A stretch of 64,000 nt of DNA from DATAEK01 sp036258055. GTDB lineage: Bacteria; Acidobacteriota; Vicinamibacteria; Vicinamibacterales; 2-12-FULL-66-21. Below are positions 1 to 7,650 of the stretch, one piece after another. Each line of letters starts with the position of its first letter. Positions within the stretch are counted from its first letter, which is position 1. The position numbers and the translations under genes were made by a program. Location of the stretch: NCBI GenBank assembly GCA_036258055.1, contig DATAEK010000372.1, forward strand, positions 1 to 64,000, in the 5' to 3' direction. The notes under the pieces are model-generated. The model worked only from the letters and a program-made list of their open reading frames with translations. It was not told the DNA's origin and did no database searches.

Positions 1-512
1 CCGTCCTGCAGGACGACGCGATCGCCGATCCGCACGCGTTCGCGCAGCGACACGCGCGCGTGGATCGTGCAGTCATCGCCGACCGACGCGTGACGGGCGA
101 TCGTGACGTGCGCGTGGACGATCGTGCGCGCGCCGATGCGCGCGCCGTCCTCGATCACCGCGAACGGGCCAATCGACGCGCCGTCGCTGACGACGGCGCT
201 CTCACTGACCCACGCCAGCCGATGGACGCCGGGGGCCGGCTTCCACGGATCCGCGAAGAGCTCCACGGCTCTGGCAAACGCGAAGTACGGTTGTCGCGCG
301 CGCAGCATCGCGCAGGACGCGGCTTCGGCATGGTCGCCCAGAATGACGGCGGATGCCTTCGTGGTGCGAAGCGCCGCCGCGTACTTGGGATTGACGAAGA
401 AGGTCAGGTCGCCGGGGCCGGCGTCTTCGATGCCCGTGACGCGCCGGATGTCGATCTCGCCGTCGCCTTCGAGGCGGCACTCGAGACGCGCAGCGATCTC
501 CTTGAGCTTCAA
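1..512 (-). CDS. lpxD: UDP-3-O-acylglucosamine N-acyltransferase LpxD, N-terminal part (cut by window edge)
   Basis: Transfers a 3-hydroxyacyl chain from acyl-ACP to UDP-3-O-acylglucosamine, the third step of lipid A synthesis, in the cytoplasm. About 170 residues are visible. The N-terminal uridine-binding domain holds the family signature GDLTFFVNPKY near residues 34-44. From about residue 105 the left-handed beta-helix begins with hexapeptide repeats (ASIGPF, ARIGAR, ASVGDD, VRIGDR). The C-terminus lies beyond base 1. I chose TTG at 512 because it gives the usual short N-terminus (MKLKEIAARLE); CTG at 521 is an alternative. It lies 27 bp downstream of the membrane-protein gene on the same strand and is probably cotranscribed with it. 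It implies an LPS outer membrane. Confidence 0.9.
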   Translation of the reverse strand, partial: MKLKEIAARLECRLEGDGEIDIRRVTGIEDAGPGDLTFFVNPKYAAALRTTKASAVILGDHAEAASCAMLRARQPYFAFARAVELFADPWKPAPGVHRLAWVSESAVVSDGASIGPFAVIEDGARIGARTIVHAHVTIARHASVGDDCTIHARVSLRERVRIGDRVVLQD

Positions 513-538
513 GACCCGCAGTATACGCGACTCGACCG

Positions 539-1231
539 TCAGGGCGCGGTGACCGCGGTGCGTTCGACGAAGGTGGCGAGATGCTCGAGCTGCAATTGCG
601 ACGCGACGTCACGCACGCGCCGGCCGCGCACTTCGGGCTCGAGGCCGATTGCGCGTCGCAGCTCAGAGAGCGGGGCACTCTTGACCGTGCGCCACGTGAC
701 GGCGGTGAGACCCTGCTTCGCCCCGCGCAGCGAGAGGTAGTGCCCGACGAGACGAAATGCAAAGTAGTACGCGATCAGGTTCGGTCCGGGCAGGAGGGTC
801 AGGGCCGCGGACGCGATGAGACCGACCGAATCGATGATCAGCCAGAACCGATGTTTCTCGAAATCACGCTTCAGGCTGGTCCGCAGGCGCGCCGTCGCGT
901 CCCGCTCGTCGACGTCATCCGGGTGGAACAGGCAGGCTTCGGTCTGCCGGCGGAGATGCCAGAGCAGCCGCTGCTCGGCGATGCTCTCGGCCACCCAACG
1001 CATCAGGCGCGACTTGCCGCGCGCCATCCAGCCGCCCTCGACGGTTCCCGAGCCCTGACGGCGTTCGCGTTCCGCCTCCGCCAGCATCTCGCTGAAGCGC
1101 TGCCGCAGGCGGCGGAACATCCCGCTCGGCGGCTCGCTGGCTTCCTCCGGATCGTCGGCGATCTCGCAGTACAACTCGTAACGATCGGCACCCACCGGCA
1201 CCAGATACACGTCCATGGAGGCGTCGGTCAT
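539..1231 (-). CDS. conserved membrane protein, possibly mitochondrial K+/H+-exchange-related (Mit_KHE1-like)
   Basis: About 230 residues, function not established. The N-terminus MDVYLVPVGADRYELYCE, an acidic and basic linker (residues 20-115), and a hydrophobic hairpin around residues 130-165 (FWLIIDSVGLIASAAL, then LLPGPNLIAYYFAFRLVGHY) are visible. The opening and the LPGPN hairpin remind me of the Pfam family named mitochondrial K+-H+ exchange-related; I recall this from the family and could not test it. The start is uncertain: GTG at 1234, ATG at 1231 and ATG at 1216 are in frame without a clear ribosome site, and homology to the opening would favour 1216. The gene precedes lpxD on the same strand. 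Confidence 0.6.
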   Translation of the reverse strand: MTDASMDVYLVPVGADRYELYCEIADDPEEASEPPSGMFRRLRQRFSEMLAEAERERRQGSGTVEGGWMARGKSRLMRWVAESIAEQRLLWHLRRQTEACLFHPDDVDERDATARLRTSLKRDFEKHRFWLIIDSVGLIASAALTLLPGPNLIAYYFAFRLVGHYLSLRGAKQGLTAVTWRTVKSAPLSELRRAIGLEPEVRGRRVRDVASQLQLEHLATFVERTAVTAP

Positions 1232-1257
1232 CACCCACGTCTACGATAGCATCGGCC

Positions 1258-1872
1258 GTGCCGTTCCCCGCAGCTCTGCTAAGATGCCGCATGCCGTGTG
1301 GCCTCTTCGTAGCGCTAGCTCTGGTTGCGGCGCCTCGATTCCAGACCGCGCCGGACGAGCAGATCAAACTCGAGCTGCGTCTCTTCAATGGATCGGAGGA
1401 AGTGACCGCTCACTCCCGCGTGACGGTCCAGCGCGCCGGGGAACGCGGGGAGCCTCTGGCGCAGGTTCAATCGGGGGCCTCGCGAGTCGAAGTCACGGTG
1501 CCGGCTGGTTTCTACGACGTGCAGGCGATCCACGAGCGCGATGGCCGGGTGCTGCACATCAAGTGGGCACAGCGGCTGGTGGTGATGCCGTACCCGGACG
1601 AGGCAGGGCGGCACCTCGAAGTCGTCAACTTTCAGAACGGCTTTGGGGCGATCGAGATTCGCGGTCGCGAGAAGGGTCCGGTCGATGTCTCGATCTACCG
1701 GACCGGGGATCACGTAAAGGAGGCCGCCTTGCGCGTGGCCGGAGACGACTACGTCCTGTTCGTGCTACCGGCCGGCGAGTACGACCTCCAGGTCATGGGC
1801 AGCCGCGGAGCGACCTGGCACACCCGGATCGAGGTCCCTCTGGATCGGACGCGGCTCTGGATTGTGCCGTGA
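1258..1872 (+). CDS. secreted protein of unknown function
   Basis: I do not recognise a family. With the GTG start at 1258 the protein has a plausible signal peptide: arginines at residues 9 and 11, then a hydrophobic stretch GLFVALALVAAP. ATG at 1291 would remove the basic n-region, so 1258 is preferred. The mature part (about 175 residues) has no transmembrane segment and alternates beta-strand-like stretches with two similar phrases, VEVTVPAGFYDVQAI and VLFVLPAGEYDLQVM. This suggests two related beta-sandwich or PEGA-like modules with a P-A-G-x-Y-D turn. It is transcribed away from the membrane-protein/lpxD pair and has no operon partner. Confidence 0.6.
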   Translation: MPFPAALLRCRMPCGLFVALALVAAPRFQTAPDEQIKLELRLFNGSEEVTAHSRVTVQRAGERGEPLAQVQSGASRVEVTVPAGFYDVQAIHERDGRVLHIKWAQRLVVMPYPDEAGRHLEVVNFQNGFGAIEIRGREKGPVDVSIYRTGDHVKEAALRVAGDDYVLFVLPAGEYDLQVMGSRGATWHTRIEVPLDRTRLWIVP

Positions 1873-1900
1873 CGCGTCGGCCAACGGGCTCGACGCAGAA

Positions 1901-2044
1901 TCAGACGCGGCGGCCGGTGAGCAGCCCCATGACCAGCACCACCAGGGCGATGACCAGCAGGACATGTATGAAGGCGCCTGCAATCTTCAGCGACAGGCCG
2001 AGCACCCACAGCACCAATAGTATGACGGCGATCGTCCACAACAT
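1901..2044 (-). CDS. lmo0937-like small membrane protein (47 aa)
   Basis: A 47-residue hydrophobic protein. It opens MLWTIAVILLVLWVLGLSLK, continues with a second hydrophobic stretch IHVLLVIALVVLVMGLL and ends TGRRV. Two short membrane segments separated by a short loop and a positively charged tail are typical of the widespread lmo0937-family/DUF5670 small membrane proteins, whose role is unknown. A strong purine-rich ribosome site (GGGAGGG) lies just upstream of the ATG at 2044, which supports translation. It is divergent from mgtC, with 56 bp between the two starts, so the promoters must overlap or be close. Confidence 0.75.
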   Translation of the reverse strand: MLWTIAVILLVLWVLGLSLKIAGAFIHVLLVIALVVLVMGLLTGRRV

Positions 2045-2100
2045 GCGTTGTTCCCTCCCGCCGCACGAGCGGCCGGAGCACAGTGTGCAAGCGATGTACC

Positions 2101-2580
2101 ATGCACGTGCCTTTGTCTAGCATCGAGCTCGCCCAGCGGCTGCTGCTGGCTGCGGCGCTCGGCGGCGCGCTTGGTCTCGAACGCGAGCTCCGTCAGAAGA
2201 GTGCCGGCCTGAGGACGAACATCCTGATCGCGGTCGGCTCGGCACTGTTCACAATCATGTCCTTCGACCTGGCCGCGACGACCGGCACCGATCCCACCCG
2301 CATCGCCGCGCAGATCGTGACCGGTATCGGCTTCTTTGGCGCCGGCGCGATCATGCGCACCGGCAGCGGCGTCCATGGGATGACCACGGCAGCGACGATC
2401 TGGGTGAATGCCGCAGTCAGCGTGGCGGTCGGGAGCGGTCACTATCGGGCGGCGCTCATCGCGGTGGGCGTGACCATCCTCGCGCTGCTCGCGCTGCACC
2501 CGCTCGAAATCGCGATCGACAAGCGGATCGCGAATCGCCGTCGCGCCGAGAACGGAACCGACTTTTCTACTGACGCCTGA
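2101..2580 (+). CDS. MgtC/SapB family membrane protein
   Basis: About 159 residues with four predicted membrane helices, matching the conserved N-terminal domain of MgtC/SapB proteins. Characteristic stretches are the LGGALGLERELRQKSAGLRTN motif near residue 20 and VTGIGFFGAGAIMR near residue 80. MgtC proteins are inner-membrane proteins that modulate the F-type ATP synthase and survival under low magnesium in pathogens. This short form lacks the C-terminal ACT-like domain of Salmonella MgtC. ATG at 2101 is chosen over 2083 because it follows directly on the divergent intergenic region. Its last 14 bases overlap the end of the convergent zinc-hydrolase gene. Confidence 0.85.
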   Translation: MHVPLSSIELAQRLLLAAALGGALGLERELRQKSAGLRTNILIAVGSALFTIMSFDLAATTGTDPTRIAAQIVTGIGFFGAGAIMRTGSGVHGMTTAATIWVNAAVSVAVGSGHYRAALIAVGVTILALLALHPLEIAIDKRIANRRRAENGTDFSTDA

Positions 2581-3445
2581 CCTTCTTCGGTGGCAACGTC
2601 TGCGTGAGCGGGAGCGCGGGCCGGCCCGCTTTGACCCATGCGGATCCAATCATCGACGCGACGTCGCTGATCGACGTGGCCAGCCGTGCTTCCAGAATCG
2701 GCCGCACCTTTCCAAAGAACGCCCCGAAGTAGACATCGTCGTACCGATCGCGTGAGTCGATCGCGGCCTTGTCCGCGTCGAGGATCGGCTGCACGGACGT
2801 GTAGCTCTCGGTGAGCGTGGTGAACAGGAAGTCGCGGGCCTCGGTCAGCGTTGAAGTCGGCGGCTTGGGCATGACCCTCAATCGCACGCGATACCGATCG
2901 AACAGGTCGGATTCGAATCGCGAGTGGACACCCCACTGACCGGTGAGCTGGCCGTCGTGGTTGAGCGCGGCGTGGAAGGGCACGTGCGCGTCGGCGACGT
3001 AGTGAGCGAGGATCGATGAGAAGAACTTGATGTTCTCGCGCGAGTACGGCGCCTTCTGCGCGAAGGCGTCAACCAGCTTGTCGAAGATTTCCTGCGCGCG
3101 CCACGGCAGCAGACCGTTCTTCTCGACGAAGTCCTTGCCGTACTTCGCGACGGCGGCGTCGTAGTCGTGCGGCAGCTCCGTGAACGGGTACGGACCGTAA
3201 CCGTCCATGTCGACGAAGTGGCGCGGATTCTCCGCCTCCCATCCCGCCGTCCGCCACAGATCGGGGTCGATCGTGTGCTCGACGATCGAGACCCGGAACT
3301 TGAGGAAGAACGGACGGATTTCTCGGGGCAGCAATGGAATGGCCCGGTCGAGGATGTACTTGTGGCCCTCGAATCCCCACGCCGCCGCCGGTGTCGGAAG
3401 ACAGAGCACGGCCGCGAGAGTGAACCACGCTGCTGCTTTGTGCAT
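2567..3445 (-). CDS. secreted zinc-dependent phospholipase C / S1-P1 nuclease superfamily hydrolase
   Basis: 292 residues. A signal peptide (MHKAAAWFTLAAVLCLPTPAAA) would be cleaved to expose an N-terminal Trp in WGFEGH. In this superfamily the free N-terminal Trp and the His five residues later bind zinc. Other expected ligands are visible in order: DPDLW (Asp), RHFVDMD (His), AHYVADAHVPFH (His-x3-Asp-x5-His) and GVHSRFE (His-x3-Glu). Glu rather than Asp at the last position resembles bacterial phospholipase C more than P1 nuclease. It is therefore probably an exported trinuclear-zinc phosphodiesterase; whether it acts on lipid or nucleic acid cannot be read from sequence. It ends 8 bp from nfo upstream on the same strand. 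Confidence 0.75.
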   Translation of the reverse strand: MHKAAAWFTLAAVLCLPTPAAAWGFEGHKYILDRAIPLLPREIRPFFLKFRVSIVEHTIDPDLWRTAGWEAENPRHFVDMDGYGPYPFTELPHDYDAAVAKYGKDFVEKNGLLPWRAQEIFDKLVDAFAQKAPYSRENIKFFSSILAHYVADAHVPFHAALNHDGQLTGQWGVHSRFESDLFDRYRVRLRVMPKPPTSTLTEARDFLFTTLTESYTSVQPILDADKAAIDSRDRYDDVYFGAFFGKVRPILEARLATSISDVASMIGSAWVKAGRPALPLTQTLPPKKVRRQ

Positions 3446-3453
3446 GCTGTTTA

Positions 3454-4335
3454 CTATACCCGCGCGATGAGCCTTCGAAGCGTCCGCAGATTGCGCGCAT
3501 CCCATGGATCGACATCGCTTCGGCGCAAGCTCTCTTTCGATTCGAGCTTCGGCGTTTCGAGCAGCATCGGCAGGTCGGCGAACCGCGGATCGTTCAGCAG
3601 CATCCGGAACGGCTCGAGACCCAGGCAACCCTTCCCGATGTGCTCGTGACGATCGACGCGGCTGCCACAGGGTTTCTTGGAGTCGTTGAGGTGAAACGCC
3701 TTGATTCGGTCCAGACCGACGATCCGATCGAACTCCCGGAATGTTCTTTGGTATCCATGGTCTGAACAGATGTCGTAGCCGGCAGCGAGCAGGTGGCAGG
3801 TGTCGAGGCACACGCCGACCCGGCGCGACCGTTTCAAGCACTCGAGAATCGCGGCCAGGTGCTCGAATCGATGACCGAGGTTGGTGCCCTGACCTGCCGT
3901 GTGCTCGAGCAGGATCATCGTTCGCCCTCGAGGGCGCGCACGCAGCAGCGCCGCGAGTGCCTCTGCGATCAGGATCAGCCCCCGATCCTCTGTGCCCGTC
4001 GTGTACGACCCGGGGTGCATGACCAGGCCATCGAGTCCCAGCGCCTCGGCGCGATCGAGCTCTTCACCGAGCGCGGCGATGGACTGCGCCCGCAACTCGG
4101 GCGAGGCGGCGGCGACGTTGATCAAGTAACTGTTGTGCGCCACAACCGGACGGATCCCGGTTTCCCTGACGCGCGCCCGGAAGCGCGCGATCTCCGCGGC
4201 CGGCAACGGACGCGCGCGCCACTGGCCCACGGACTTCGTGAAGATCTGCAGCGCCTGACAGCGGGACGCTTCCGCCCGATCCACCGCGCGCGGCAGACCG
4301 CCCGCGATCGAGAGATGCGCGCCGAGTCGAGGCAT
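3454..4335 (-). CDS. nfo: Deoxyribonuclease IV (endonuclease IV)
   Basis: 293 residues, full length for the family. It cleaves DNA at abasic sites during base excision repair using three metal ions. The AP endonuclease 2 TIM-barrel motifs are clear: GAHLSIAGG at the N-terminus, QIFTKS, VVAHNSYLIN, VMHPGSYT, ILLEHTAGQG, VGVCLDTCHLLAAGYD, KAFHLNDSK, DRHEHIGKG and MLLETP. These carry the conserved His, Glu and Asp metal ligands. ATG at 4335 gives the canonical opening PRLGAHLSIAGG. The gene precedes the zinc hydrolase by 8 bp on the same strand, so the two may be cotranscribed. Confidence 0.96.
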   Translation of the reverse strand: MPRLGAHLSIAGGLPRAVDRAEASRCQALQIFTKSVGQWRARPLPAAEIARFRARVRETGIRPVVAHNSYLINVAAASPELRAQSIAALGEELDRAEALGLDGLVMHPGSYTTGTEDRGLILIAEALAALLRARPRGRTMILLEHTAGQGTNLGHRFEHLAAILECLKRSRRVGVCLDTCHLLAAGYDICSDHGYQRTFREFDRIVGLDRIKAFHLNDSKKPCGSRVDRHEHIGKGCLGLEPFRMLLNDPRFADLPMLLETPKLESKESLRRSDVDPWDARNLRTLRRLIARV

Positions 4336-4362
4336 AAGTCAGGAGTCAGCAGCGCCTACAGT

Positions 4363-4418
4363 GCGCAGTGGGCAGCAGACAGCGGGCAGCGGACAGCGGA
4401 CAACGGACAACGGACAAC
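4363..4418. repeat. heptanucleotide tandem array (8 units)
   Basis: Eight consecutive 7-bp units in perfect phase, variations on GGACAAC/GGGCAGC (for example three successive GGACAAC units at 4398-4418). It lies between the nfo start and the AmrA stop, 24 bp from the latter. It belongs to the family of period-7 arrays described in the findings. Confidence 0.85.
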
Positions 4419-4442
4419 GACAAGCATCACGCCTACCAGGCA

Positions 4443-4979
4443 TCACTCCCCGAACACTTCCGCCTCGAAGCGGAACACCGCAGCGCCGTGCTGCCAGGCG
4501 TCGTACGGCAGACCGGCCTTGAGGCAAGTCTGCCGCAGGAACTGTTCGCGCGTCCACTCCCACTCGGTCGCGACCTGCGGCAGCAGCAATCCGCGATGGC
4601 GTCCCTGTTCGACGACCAGCCCGTGACGGCCGATGGCAATCGCCGAAGGATCGTGCGGATCGATTTTCTCGAGTGGACCGAGTACGGAAATCTCGAATGA
4701 GAGGTCCGGCACCTCATCGCGCGTGACCGGGCTGAACCGCGGATCCTCCTGCGCCGAATCGGCGGCACAGCGCGCGACCTCGCGCGCGAGCTCGTCGACG
4801 CCGCTGAGCGTCCCGAGACATCCGCGCAGCTCACCGTGCCTCTTGATGGTCACGAAAACGCCCGATGCGGACGGCAGCGGAACGTCAGGCAGCGGCGCAC
4901 GGGATTCCGCACCAACCGTCGCGAACACCGAGTGCCGCGCGATCTCGATCAGCTGGCGCTTTTCCGAGTCGGTGAGCAT
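4443..4979 (-). CDS. amrA: AmmeMemoRadiSam system protein A (AMMECR1 domain)
   Basis: 178 residues, an AMMECR1-domain protein. The signature is visible as a GVFVTIKRHGELRGCLGTL segment (residues 40-58; core LRGCLG) followed by AADSAQEDPRFSPVTRDE. The C-terminal part holds GLLLPQVATEWEWTREQFL, typical of the bacterial protein. In prokaryotes AMMECR1, Memo and a radical SAM protein recur together as an uncharacterised system with a suspected redox or modification role. Here the A gene is 9 bp downstream of the Memo gene, so the two are certainly one unit. The radical SAM member is not in this window. Confidence 0.93.
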   Translation of the reverse strand: MLTDSEKRQLIEIARHSVFATVGAESRAPLPDVPLPSASGVFVTIKRHGELRGCLGTLSGVDELAREVARCAADSAQEDPRFSPVTRDEVPDLSFEISVLGPLEKIDPHDPSAIAIGRHGLVVEQGRHRGLLLPQVATEWEWTREQFLRQTCLKAGLPYDAWQHGAAVFRFEAEVFGE

Positions 4980-4988
4980 CGCTGCAGT

Positions 4989-5840
4989 CTACGACGAGTG
5001 CGGCCGCGCGAAGATGGCAGCCATGTAGCCCACCACCCCGTCGTAGTCGCCCGAGATCACCCCGGAGTGGGAGTACCGAAGCACGCGCCCGGCGGTCGCC
5101 CCAAGCAAGCGCGCCGCCCGCATCACGGCAATCGCGGGTCCGCCACCGCAGGCGACGTAGCGGCCGCGGTCTCCCTCCGGATACTGCTCGAACACGGCCA
5201 GGAATCGATCGGCATCGACCTCGGGCACGCAGTCCTGCACGCGTCGATCGAGGCTCTCCGCGGTCGTCGCGTCGAAGTAGTGCGACAGATCGGTGCTCGC
5301 GATGAGCAGCGCGCGCCGAGTCCGGAAAGCGGCGGCCATCGCGTCGGCAAGCGCGCCGATGGTCTCCCGATCCTGATACCCCATGAGGAGCGGAACGATC
5401 GGCACATCAGGCAGGACACGCTTCAGAAACGGCAGCTGCATTTCGAGCGAGTGCTCGCGCTCGTGTGGACCGGCGTCGGGTTCGATGACGTCGAAGGCCG
5501 CCATCGCGTCCGCACCGGCCTCGTCCACACGCGCCTGTCCGAGCGGCGAATCGAACGCGGCGCCCGGATACAACGCCACGCCGTCGAAGGCGACGAAGTG
5601 CGACGGACCGACGAGCACGGCGACATCGTACGGGCGCGCCGCGACAGCTTTGTACGCGTGCGCGGCGACTGGACCCGAGAACATCAATCCGGCGTGCGGC
5701 GCGATCAGGGCACCGACGTCCGCCGGCGCACGGTCGTCTGGCACGTTGGCGAGATACCCGTCCACCTCGCGTCCAAGCGCGCCCGCCGTCCGTGGATACC
5801 ACGTGCCGGCGACTGCCGCCGGCCGGGTCTGACTCAGCAT
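4989..5840 (-). CDS. amrB: AmmeMemoRadiSam system protein B (MEMO1 family)
   Basis: 283 residues. Memo proteins share the fold of extradiol (class III) dioxygenases; the family opening AVAGTWYP, then LIAPHAGLMFSGPVAAHAY, VLVGPSHF, EHSLEMQLPFL and STDLSHYFD are all present. These carry the His residues that form the putative metal site: PHAG, GPSH, EHS and SHY. The biochemical role in bacteria is unknown. ATG at 5840 is the only sensible start. It is the first gene of the two-gene unit with amrA, divergent from gatC with 44 bp between the start codons. Confidence 0.93.
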   Translation of the reverse strand: MLSQTRPAAVAGTWYPRTAGALGREVDGYLANVPDDRAPADVGALIAPHAGLMFSGPVAAHAYKAVAARPYDVAVLVGPSHFVAFDGVALYPGAAFDSPLGQARVDEAGADAMAAFDVIEPDAGPHEREHSLEMQLPFLKRVLPDVPIVPLLMGYQDRETIGALADAMAAAFRTRRALLIASTDLSHYFDATTAESLDRRVQDCVPEVDADRFLAVFEQYPEGDRGRYVACGGGPAIAVMRAARLLGATAGRVLRYSHSGVISGDYDGVVGYMAAIFARPHSS

Positions 5841-5884
5841 CGTTGACAGCCGGGAGAATACGGCACGCGTGTTACGATCCGCCC

Positions 5885-6187
5885 GTGCCGGATCATTTCA
5901 CCACCGAAGACGTCGAGCGCGTGGCGCAACTGGCGCGTCTTGCTCTCACCGACGAGGAGAAGCGGCTCTTCGCGAACCAGCTCGGCGACATTCTGCGATA
6001 TGCGGAGCAGATTCGCCAGGTGGACACGAGCGGGATCCCACCGACTTCGCACGCGGCTGACGCCGCCGCATCATTGCGCGCTGACGAACGGCGTCCCTCG
6101 CTCGCACGCGCCCTCGTGCTGGCGCAGGCGCCCGAGGCGGATCTCGACGCCGGGCTCTTCAAAGTACCACGAGTTCTCGGGTCATGA
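5885..6187 (+). CDS. gatC: Asp-tRNA(Asn)/Glu-tRNA(Gln) amidotransferase subunit C
   Basis: 100 residues from the GTG at 5885. GatC is the belt-like subunit that holds GatA and GatB together in the amidotransferase forming Gln-tRNA or Asn-tRNA. The family pattern VERVAQLARLALTDEEKRLFANQLGDIL is followed by the Asp-Thr-(Ser)-Gly-Ile-Pro-Pro-Thr-Ser-His segment. The open frame extends upstream to 5792, but that would run back into the divergent amrB and lacks homology, so GTG is used. The stop codon overlaps the gatA start (ATGA), a sign of translational coupling. Confidence 0.95.
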   Translation: MPDHFTTEDVERVAQLARLALTDEEKRLFANQLGDILRYAEQIRQVDTSGIPPTSHAADAAASLRADERRPSLARALVLAQAPEADLDAGLFKVPRVLGS

Positions 6188-7650
6188 CCCTGGTCGCGAG
6201 CGCGCGCGAAATCCGCGACAATCTCCGGTCCGGACGAGCTTCCGTCGAAGACGTCTGCCGGGCGTCCCTCGAGCGCATCAAGGCCGCCGAGGCGGTCCTT
6301 CACGCGTTCTGCACGATTTCGGACGAACTGGCACTGGCACGAGCGACTGAGCTCGACGCGCGACGTCAGGACCTCGCGCATCTGCCGCTCTTCGGTGTAC
6401 CAGTCGCGCTGAAGGACAACCTCTGCACGCGCGGCCTGCGCACCACCGCGGGCTCGCGGATCCTCGAACAGTACGAGCCGCCGTACGACGCCGCCGTCGT
6501 CGAGCGTCTGCTCGCGGCCGGCGCGGTCATCATCGGGAAAACAAACTGCGACGAGTTCGCGATGGGCTCTTCGACCGAGAACTCCGCGTTCGGTCCGACG
6601 AAAAACCCGTGGGCCCTCGATCGCATTCCCGGGGGATCGAGTGGGGGATCGGCAGCCTCGGTCGCGGCCCGCCTGGTTCCCCTGGCGCTCGGATCCGATA
6701 CCGGCGGATCGATCCGGCAGCCCGCCGGGCTGTGCGGGGTCGTCGGGCTGAAGCCGACGTACGGCCGGGTATCGCGCTACGGTCTCCTCGCCTTTGCGTC
6801 CTCGCTCGACCAGATCGGGCCGATCGCAACGACCGTCGAAGACGCCGCCCTCGCGCTGTCGGCGCTCGCGGGTCACGATCCACGGGACGCCACGTCGTCC
6901 ACCGAGCCAACGAGCGACTACCTGGGCGCACTCACGAACGACGTTCGCGGGCTACGGGTCGGTGTGCCGCGGGCGATGCTCGCCAGCGGCGTCGACGATG
7001 ACGTGTTGGAAGCGTTCGATGCGGCGCTCTCGGTGCTGACGGATCTCGGTGCCGAGCTCGTGGACGTCTCGCTGCCGCACAGCGGCCACGCGATCCCCGT
7101 GTACTACCTCGTCGCCACGGCGGAGGCCAGCTCGAACCTCGCGAGATACGACGGGGTTCGGTATGGATTCCGCGCGAGCGGCGCCGCGACGCTTGGTGAC
7201 ATGTACGATCGGACTCGCGACGAAGGCTTCGGCCCCGAGGTCAAGCGGCGGATCATCCTTGGCACCTACGCCCTGAGCGCCGGCTACTACGACGCCTACT
7301 ACCTCAAAGCGCAACAGGTGCGGACGCTCATCCGCCGCGACTACGAAACGGCTTTTCGGACCGTGGACGTCGTCGCGATGCCGACGAGCCCCACAGCCGC
7401 GTTCAAGCTCGGAGAGCGGACCTCGGACCCGTTGCAGATGTACCTGGCCGACGTGTTCACGGTCAGCGCGAACCTGACGGGGCTGCCGGCGATCAGCGTG
7501 CCGTGCGGCTTCACCCGCGACAAGCTGCCGGTCGGACTGCAGTTCATCGGCAAAACGATGGACGAAGCGACGGTGCTGCGAGCCGGCGACGCGTTCGAAC
7601 GGTCCACACGTTTTGCCGCCGAGCGACCGCTGGATGCCTGGATCGGCTGA
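6184..7650 (+). CDS. gatA: Asp-tRNA(Asn)/Glu-tRNA(Gln) amidotransferase subunit A
   Basis: 488 residues, the usual length. GatA is the amidase-signature subunit that hydrolyses glutamine to supply ammonia for transamidation. The Ser-cisSer-Lys triad is intact: Lys in VALKDNL (residues about 75-81), then the GGSSGGSAASVAARLVPLAL stretch and the nucleophile region GSDTGGSIRQPAGLCG. The substrate-binding KPTYGRVSRYGL follows. It overlaps gatC by four bases. gatB is not next to it: a GNAT gene follows, so the third subunit must be encoded elsewhere, as in many bacteria. Confidence 0.97.
   Translation: MTLVASAREIRDNLRSGRASVEDVCRASLERIKAAEAVLHAFCTISDELALARATELDARRQDLAHLPLFGVPVALKDNLCTRGLRTTAGSRILEQYEPPYDAAVVERLLAAGAVIIGKTNCDEFAMGSSTENSAFGPTKNPWALDRIPGGSSGGSAASVAARLVPLALGSDTGGSIRQPAGLCGVVGLKPTYGRVSRYGLLAFASSLDQIGPIATTVEDAALALSALAGHDPRDATSSTEPTSDYLGALTNDVRGLRVGVPRAMLASGVDDDVLEAFDAALSVLTDLGAELVDVSLPHSGHAIPVYYLVATAEASSNLARYDGVRYGFRASGAATLGDMYDRTRDEGFGPEVKRRIILGTYALSAGYYDAYYLKAQQVRTLIRRDYETAFRTVDVVAMPTSPTAAFKLGERTSDPLQMYLADVFTVSANLTGLPAISVPCGFTRDKLPVGLQFIGKTMDEATVLRAGDAFERSTRFAAERPLDAWIG

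Noticed and set aside
2567..3841. A 424-residue reading of the zinc hydrolase starting at 3841
   Set aside because: The extra N-terminal part lies antisense in nfo and lacks homology; the signal peptide and the Trp ligand fit the ATG at 3445.
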